From: Prevotellaceae bacterium
Lineage (GTDB): Bacteria; Bacteroidota; Bacteroidia; Bacteroidales; Bacteroidaceae
Direction: 5' to 3'
Assembly (NCBI GenBank): GCA_030523505.1
Contig: JAUNIK010000103.1
Coordinates: 1-8,408, forward strand
Length of the DNA stretch: 8,408 bases
The translations under genes and the position numbers were made by a program. This document shows positions 5,170 to 8,408 of this stretch, one piece after another (position 1 is the stretch's first letter; each line of letters begins with the position of its first letter). The notes beneath the pieces are model-generated. The model made no database searches. It had not been told where the DNA came from and saw nothing but the letters and a program-made list of their open reading frames with translations.

Positions 5170-6282
5170 ATGAGAAGAAATATACTCCTTTCCATATTCC
5201 TCTGCTTCGGCATGACATTGATGGCACAGAATGCCGAAAACAAGAAATGGCAGCCGGAACTGGGACTGGAACTTATTACCGAACAGCAGGTGACTCACGA
5301 GAAGGAGTATAACTTCGCCAATCTCCTGCGACTGGATGCGAGTCTGCCGATAAACAGCAAGGCAGCTTTCGGCATTGCAACGATAAGCACTTTCAGAACG
5401 CGCAACGAGGGAGTAGGCAACGACCTTCAAACTTTCTCTAACCTCGATGCTGAAAACAATGCTCTGGCTCTTGCGCTATGCGGAATAAACTGGGATATCA
5501 ACGATCATCACACCATTTTCGTGGGTGTGCACAATATGAACGAGGACTATTTCGCGAGTCCTGTCACTTCACTCTTCGCCAACAGTTCGTGCGGTATCTT
5601 CCCTACCCTCAGCGCCAACTACGATATTGCCAACTACCCATACGCTTCTATGGGAGTGCATTATAGATATACAAGCGATAGCGATGGCGATGGCGATAGC
5701 GATGGCTCAGCCAAGAACTCTTCACTCTTAACTCTTAACTTTTCACTTTACAACGGTCAGGGATACAGGAACTTCGCCGGGCGCAGGAATGTGTTTCGTG
5801 TTTGTCCGAAAGATGATGGACTGTTCGCATTGACACAGATTGACTACAAGTACAAGGGCAGCGACTATTTCCTCGGTATATGTGGGCATAAAACGTGGAG
5901 GCCCCTCCCCGACTCTCCCCGTAATGGGAGGGAGAAGGATATGGCTACCACCATCTGGACCTACGCTGAGCAGCGCATCACCCGCAACCTCTCGCTGATG
6001 GCAGCTTATTCGCATGCTTTTACTTCATCGGCAGTCTGCACCGACTTTGCGGGTATTGGTGGAAAATACTCATTAGGAAAAAGCGACCTTGGTGTTTTCT
6101 CAGACTATGCAAGATATAACGACGCCAGCGAGTGGGCTACCGAGATAACGTGCAAAGCCGAGCTAAACTCTCATTTCTATATCCAACCGTCAGCGCATTT
6201 CATCGTTACCCGTCTCACTGATGCCGAACCAGAGAGCAACTTCCACTTTGCCGCTACACTTCGTGTCGGGCTGACGCTGTAA
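5170..6282 (+). CDS. OprB-like carbohydrate porin, outer-membrane β-barrel
   Basis: The predicted precursor is 370 aa. It would form an outer-membrane channel, probably for sugars. The N-terminus MRRNILLSIFLCFGMTLMAQ is a signal peptide. The central stretch resembles OprB-type porins: DLQTFSNLDAENNA (85-98), then an alternating strand WDINDHHTIFVGVHNMNEDYF (108-128) and the segment SLFANSSCGIFPTLSANYDIANYPYASMGVHYRY. The C-terminus FHFAATLRVGLTL looks like a last β-strand, though it does not end in Phe. The ATG at 5170 is chosen over upstream in-frame TTG codons because it opens the signal peptide and lies downstream of the promoter. Oddly, three repeat types lie in frame: residues 169-180 (hexamer), 183-193 (heptamer) and 245-255 (C/G hairpin repeat). 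The first and third fall in probable loops. It converges on the LysR gene. The barrel is likely; the OprB assignment is moderate. Confidence 0.75.
   Translation: MRRNILLSIFLCFGMTLMAQNAENKKWQPELGLELITEQQVTHEKEYNFANLLRLDASLPINSKAAFGIATISTFRTRNEGVGNDLQTFSNLDAENNALALALCGINWDINDHHTIFVGVHNMNEDYFASPVTSLFANSSCGIFPTLSANYDIANYPYASMGVHYRYTSDSDGDGDSDGSAKNSSLLTLNFSLYNGQGYRNFAGRRNVFRVCPKDDGLFALTQIDYKYKGSDYFLGICGHKTWRPLPDSPRNGREKDMATTIWTYAEQRITRNLSLMAAYSHAFTSSAVCTDFAGIGGKYSLGKSDLGVFSDYARYNDASEWATEITCKAELNSHFYIQPSAHFIVTRLTDAEPESNFHFAATLRVGLTL
5675..5704 (+). repeat. In-frame GCGATA/GCGATG hexamer array, five copies
   Basis: Five tandem hexamers GCGAT[A/G] inside the porin gene encode alternating acidic residues with Ser or Gly (SDSDGDGDSDGS, residues 169-180). 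The preceding YRYTS and the following β-strand-like segment suggest an external loop. Change in copy number would keep the frame. Confidence 0.85.
5715..5749 (+). repeat. Heptamer tandem array inside the porin gene, five copies
   Basis: Five consecutive 7-mers fit [T/G][A/C]ACT[C/T]T on the plus strand. The total of 35 bases is read through all three phases, giving NSSLLTLNFSLY from residue 183. The reverse complement of the last two copies shares 12 bases with the array at 1-21. The peptide has β-strand-like character, so the repeat may now form part of the barrel. Confidence 0.8.
5902..5934 (+). repeat. C/G hairpin repeat, copy A, inside the porin gene
   Basis: These 33 bases match the copy just past the porin stop (6288-6320) at 30 of 33 positions. 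They encode PLPDSPRNGRE (residues 245-255) in frame, between FLGICGHKTW and TTIWTYAEQRI, a probable loop between two strands. The hairpin core keeps one wobble pair compared with copy B. It resembles, by analogy, the protein-coding palindromic elements described in Rickettsia. Confidence 0.8.
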
Positions 6283-6287
6283 AAAGA

Positions 6288-6320
6288 CCCCTCCCCAACC
6301 CTCCCCGTTATGGGAGGGAG
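6288..6320. repeat. C/G hairpin repeat, copy B, after the porin stop
   Basis: CCCTCCC (6299-6305) and GGGAGGG (6312-6318) form a perfect 7-bp stem around a 6-base loop, preceded by further C-runs. The repeat starts 5 bases after the porin stop. On the minus strand a run of five T (6285-6281) follows a little downstream of the hairpin, so it may help terminate the LysR transcript. On that strand 6306-6288 also has four G-runs of at least three with one- or two-base loops, a G-quadruplex motif. Confidence 0.75.
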
Positions 6321-6360
6321 TTATGAGGATACTCTTTCTGACAGTGCGCCTCCGGATGGT

Positions 6361-6397
6361 CTCCCCTCTCCTTGTGGGAGAGGGGCTGGGGGTGAGG
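6361..6397. repeat. C/G hairpin repeat, copy C, abutting the LysR stop
   Basis: CCCCTCTCC (6363-6371) and GGAGAGGGG (6377-6385) form a perfect 9-bp stem with loop TTGTG, followed by GGGGG and GTGAGG. The element ends one base before the LysR stop codon. Its reverse complement resembles copy B, so the two look like related elements in opposite orientation. Similar CTCCCCTCTCC...GGAGAGGGG repeats are known from intergenic regions of many bacteria. It may act as a terminator for either converging gene, though no T-run supports this. Confidence 0.75.
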
Positions 6398-6398
6398 C

Positions 6399-7298
6399 TT
6401 ATATATTATTCCTCTTCGCAAACAGCATGCGCGACTGTTGCAGCATTTCCACAAACACATTGGCACTGTGCTTTCTCACAGTGGTGCTGTTGAAATGGGC
6501 ATATATCGGTATCGGCTTGCTCAGTTCATCGATAGGAATGCTGCAAAGCAATGGGTTGTTTTTTATGGTGTGCTCGGTAAGGATACTGATATAGTTTGAC
6601 TCTTGCAGGATGTTCATGATAGCATTGACATCGTTTATGAGCGACACCACATTCAGCTCGCCTGTCTCGGCATGTATGAAACTCTCTATGGCATTCCTGT
6701 CGCGGAGCCCTTTCTCGGGAAGTATGAGTTTATGGGGCATGAAATCAGCAAAATGCAGATGCTCCTTTTTCGCCAGCGGATGACTCTTCCGCATGATTGC
6801 AGCTAAGCGGTATTCCATCAACGGGATGGAGGCGATGAACTCATGAGGACTTGTGGGCATCATCGAGAACATGATATCAATCTCATGGTTTCTCAGCATC
6901 GTCAGCAGGTCCGATAAACTCTGGTAGTACGCATTGATTTTCACTTTCGGATACCGCGACATGAAGGCGAGCATCGTTTCCCGTATATACGGTTCAAGAC
7001 TAAAGGTGAGTCCGATATTCAGCGTTCCGCACAACAATCCCTTCAAATCAGAAATACGATCGTGGCAAGCCTCCACTCCACGCAGCACATTCTTTGCCAA
7101 AGGTAGCAGTTCCTTCCCGCTCTCGGTTAGTACCGCACTATGCGCATGCCTCACAAACAGTTGGGTATCAAGTTCTTCTTCAAGGAGTTTTATCTGTTGC
7201 GACACTGCACTCTGAGTGACAAACAACAGACGCGAGGTTTCAGAGAACCGGCCCGTCTCTGCTATTCCTACGAAATATTGCAACTGTCTTATATCCAT
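6399..7298 (-). CDS. LysR-family transcriptional regulator
   Basis: The product is 299 aa, a normal length for the family. The N-terminal winged helix-turn-helix is clear: MDIRQLQYFVGIAETGRFSE, then LLFVTQSAVSQQIKLLEEEL (residues 24-43) and TQLFVRHAHSAVLTESGKELLP. A linker helix is followed by a periplasmic-binding-protein-like effector domain from about residue 90, opening with GTLNIGLTF and later IDIMFSMMP. The inducer cannot be read from the sequence. The ATG at 7298 is preferred to an in-frame TTG at 7304 because it opens the conserved MDIRQLQYF and sits about 18 bases after the predicted transcription start. The gene diverges from the IMPase-family gene, the usual arrangement for a LysR regulator and a target, and converges on the porin gene. 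Confidence 0.93.
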   Translation of the reverse strand: MDIRQLQYFVGIAETGRFSETSRLLFVTQSAVSQQIKLLEEELDTQLFVRHAHSAVLTESGKELLPLAKNVLRGVEACHDRISDLKGLLCGTLNIGLTFSLEPYIRETMLAFMSRYPKVKINAYYQSLSDLLTMLRNHEIDIMFSMMPTSPHEFIASIPLMEYRLAAIMRKSHPLAKKEHLHFADFMPHKLILPEKGLRDRNAIESFIHAETGELNVVSLINDVNAIMNILQESNYISILTEHTIKNNPLLCSIPIDELSKPIPIYAHFNSTTVRKHSANVFVEMLQQSRMLFAKRNNI

Positions 7299-7319
7299 AG
7301 CCAAATAGTGTTATGTCTG

Positions 7320-7352
7320 CAAAATTAACACATTATTTTGCATTCCCGCAAT
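7320..7352 (-). promoter_or_regulatory. Promoter of the LysR gene
   Basis: On the minus strand ATTG (7352-7349), then 21 bases, then TAATTTTG (7327-7320), fits the Bacteroidetes form. The predicted start near 7316 gives a leader of about 18 bases. Confidence 0.65.
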
Positions 7353-7356
7353 CACG

Positions 7357-7376
7357 AATATTAATAAATATTAATA
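7357..7376. promoter_or_regulatory. Tandem palindromic motif, candidate LysR operator
   Basis: AATATTAATA is repeated exactly twice head to tail, and each copy contains the palindrome TATTAATA. The 10-bp period puts both on the same DNA face. The motif starts 4 bases upstream of the LysR -33 box and lies between the two divergent promoters, where LysR proteins usually bind. The A/T bias makes a chance origin possible. Confidence 0.4.
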
Positions 7377-7432
7377 TGTGCTATTAGGATAAATAATACT
7401 GCAAAAGCGATGGCGTTATGAAAAAATAGAAT

Positions 7433-7440
7433 TATCTTTG
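7433..7440 (+). promoter_or_regulatory. -7 element of the IMPase gene, abutting its start codon
   Basis: TATCTTTG matches TANNTTTG exactly and ends 4 bases before the ATG at 7445. The upstream box is weak: nothing TTTG-like was found at the expected spacing. The predicted transcription start falls on or next to the A of the start codon. Confidence 0.6.
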
Positions 7441-7444
7441 CAAC

Positions 7445-8224
7445 ATGATTCAGCAAATAATATCCATCGTTCGCGAGGCATCGAAACTCATGATCCTCGA
7501 CTCCTTCGAAATATCGCAGAAGGAAGGCTTCGCAAATATCGTTACATCCTCGGATGTGGCAGTGCAGGATTATCTCAAAGTCCACTTGGCAGAACTCCTG
7601 CCAGGATCAGGATTCCTATGCGAGGAGGAAGACAAGCACGACCTCGACCATGAATACACATGGATTATCGATCCTATCGACGGTACTGCCAACTATTCCC
7701 GTGGTATTCGTGAGTGCGCCATATGCGTTGGTCTCAAGCACAACCAGCAAATGGAGAAAGCCGTTGTCTATCTGCCACGCACCGAAGAGCTCTTCCATGC
7801 AGAACGTGGCAATGGAGCTTATCTCAATGGTCGCCCTATACATGTCAGCAATCGTCCTTTCGCCAACTCCATCATGTGTACAGCGCTTGCCGTCTATCAC
7901 AAGGAATACGCACAGATCTGTTCCGACATCATTGTTGAGACCTTCCTGCAGTGCAACGACATCCGTCGTTTCGGAGCCGCCGCACCGGAACTTTGTTATC
8001 TTGCCATGGGGCGCTGCGAACTCTATTTCGAGTACCTCCTTTCACCATGGGACTTTGCCGCAGCATCGCTCATCCTCGAAGAAGCCGGCGGTGTCCTGTC
8101 CGACCTTTCCGGTAATCCCCTCGACCCAACCGCCGCCACCGGAGTCCTCGCCGCCAACACCCAAGAGAACCTCCACCGCCTCATCGGCATTGTGAAAGAA
8201 AAGACAATAGCATTAGCACAATAG
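7445..8224 (+). CDS. Inositol monophosphatase-family phosphatase (SuhB-like)
   Basis: The product is 259 aa, a normal family length. It is a Mg-dependent sugar-phosphate or inositol-phosphate phosphatase of the cytoplasm. The metal-binding residues are all visible: CEEED at 59-63, WIIDPIDGTANY at 73-84 (Asp76, Asp79, Gly80, Thr81) and LSPWDFAAASLILEEAGG at 199-216 (Asp203). VTSSD at 33-37 is the usual VTxxD segment. The DGTANY motif favours the IMPase/SuhB type over CysQ, whose motif is normally DGTKEF. The exact substrate is not known. The N-terminal helix aligns well with SuhB from the first Met, so the ATG at 7445 is probably correct although it lies only 4 bases past the -7 box. The stop codon overlaps an octamer repeat. 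It is divergent from the LysR gene. Confidence 0.9.
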   Translation: MIQQIISIVREASKLMILDSFEISQKEGFANIVTSSDVAVQDYLKVHLAELLPGSGFLCEEEDKHDLDHEYTWIIDPIDGTANYSRGIRECAICVGLKHNQQMEKAVVYLPRTEELFHAERGNGAYLNGRPIHVSNRPFANSIMCTALAVYHKEYAQICSDIIVETFLQCNDIRRFGAAAPELCYLAMGRCELYFEYLLSPWDFAAASLILEEAGGVLSDLSGNPLDPTAATGVLAANTQENLHRLIGIVKEKTIALAQ

Positions 8225-8239
8225 CACATTTGCGCAATA
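8216..8239. repeat. Octamer tandem repeat over the IMPase stop codon
   Basis: Three consecutive 8-mers, GCACAATA, GCACATTT and GCGCAATA, span the last codons and the stop. GCACATTT returns at the right edge of the window. Confidence 0.6.
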
Positions 8240-8259
8240 AGCCTGTTTGGAGCAAGTTT

Positions 8260-8310
8260 ACTATATAAAAACTAGTATATATATTATAATAGTATTAGTA
8301 TATATATAGT
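8260..8310. repeat. A/T-rich inverted and direct repeats after the IMPase gene
   Basis: ACTATATA (8260-8267) and TATATAGT (8303-8310) form an 8-bp stem. TAGTATATATAT occurs twice inside, at 8273 and 8296. The region is almost entirely A and T and could act as a weak terminator hairpin or a DNA-bending spacer. No gene was seen in 8225-8408. Confidence 0.5.
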
Positions 8311-8334
8311 CATCATAGTCTATTTGCCCTTATT

Positions 8335-8373
8335 GCGTTAATGCGTTAATGTGCGTAATGCGAGTAATGCGTG
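8335..8373. repeat. GCGTTAAT-type tandem repeat
   Basis: Two exact GCGTTAAT copies (8335-8350) are followed by two 9-base variants ending in GTAAT and a partial GCGTG. The period is 8-9 bases. The array sits between the A/T-rich inverted repeat and the GCACATTT array. Confidence 0.65.
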
Positions 8374-8383
8374 TTTTACTTTT

Positions 8384-8408
8384 GCACATTTAGCACATTT
8401 GCACATTT
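8384..8408. repeat. GCACATTT tandem repeat at right edge
   Basis: Three copies of GCACATTT, the first with one extra A, run to the last base, so the array may continue outside the window. The motif matches the middle unit of the array at 8216-8239. Confidence 0.65.

Noticed and set aside
5124..5312. ATG two bases past the -7 box TACCTTTG, opening a short frame that could be leaderless
   Set aside because: The frame overlaps the porin start in a different phase and soon runs into an out-of-frame reading of the porin gene. The signal peptide at 5170 gives a far better start.
7554..8195. 213-aa Ser/Thr/Pro-rich frame overlapping the IMPase gene
   Set aside because: It is an alternate frame of a gene with intact catalytic motifs, and its composition is typical of a shadow frame.
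8335..8408. CRISPR-like array
   Set aside because: The repeated units are only 8-9 bases with no unique spacers, and no cas gene is present.

Overview
The window looks like a stretch of a Bacteroidales chromosome, most likely Prevotella or a close relative. The evidence is the gene content, the lack of Shine-Dalgarno sequences, and promoters of the Bacteroidetes form: TANNTTTG with a TTG-containing box about 20 bp upstream. This placement is an inference from signature, not from a database match.

Layout. On the minus strand, the left third carries rimP and nusA, transcribed right to left. They have a clear promoter and a short leader containing a 14-bp hairpin with a GCAA tetraloop. Next, on the same strand, is a two-gene unit: a secreted SGNH carbohydrate esterase of the sialate O-acetylesterase type, followed by a NodN-like MaoC-family dehydratase. 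The esterase diverges from an OprB-like outer-membrane porin gene on the plus strand. The 650-bp gap between them holds the clearest mobile element of the window: a 175-bp MITE-like sequence with 12-bp perfect terminal inverted repeats (GTAACTACTCAG) and an exact 8-bp target duplication (TTATCGTT). The porin gene converges on a LysR-family regulator, and two C/G-rich hairpin repeats fill the space between their stops. The LysR gene diverges from an inositol-monophosphatase-family gene, whose promoter abuts its start codon so closely that the mRNA should be leaderless or nearly so. The right edge is a repeat-rich intergenic stretch with 8-9-bp tandem motifs.

How the parts relate. RimP (30S maturation) and NusA (transcription elongation) form the usual housekeeping operon. 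The esterase and the porin would both fit surface glycan use: deacetylation in the periplasm or at the surface, and oligosaccharide entry. Nothing in the sequence shows that they are co-regulated. The LysR protein sits next to the IMPase gene with a shared 146-bp control region, so autoregulation and control of the IMPase gene are possible but unproven.

The most unusual signal is the density and placement of small repeats. Besides the MITE, three different repeat types (a GCGATA/G hexamer, an AACTCT-type heptamer and a 33-bp C/G hairpin repeat) lie inside the porin coding sequence without breaking the frame. The hairpin repeat recurs just past that gene's stop codon, and the heptamer family recurs at the left edge of the window. 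No RNA genes and no CRISPR array were seen.
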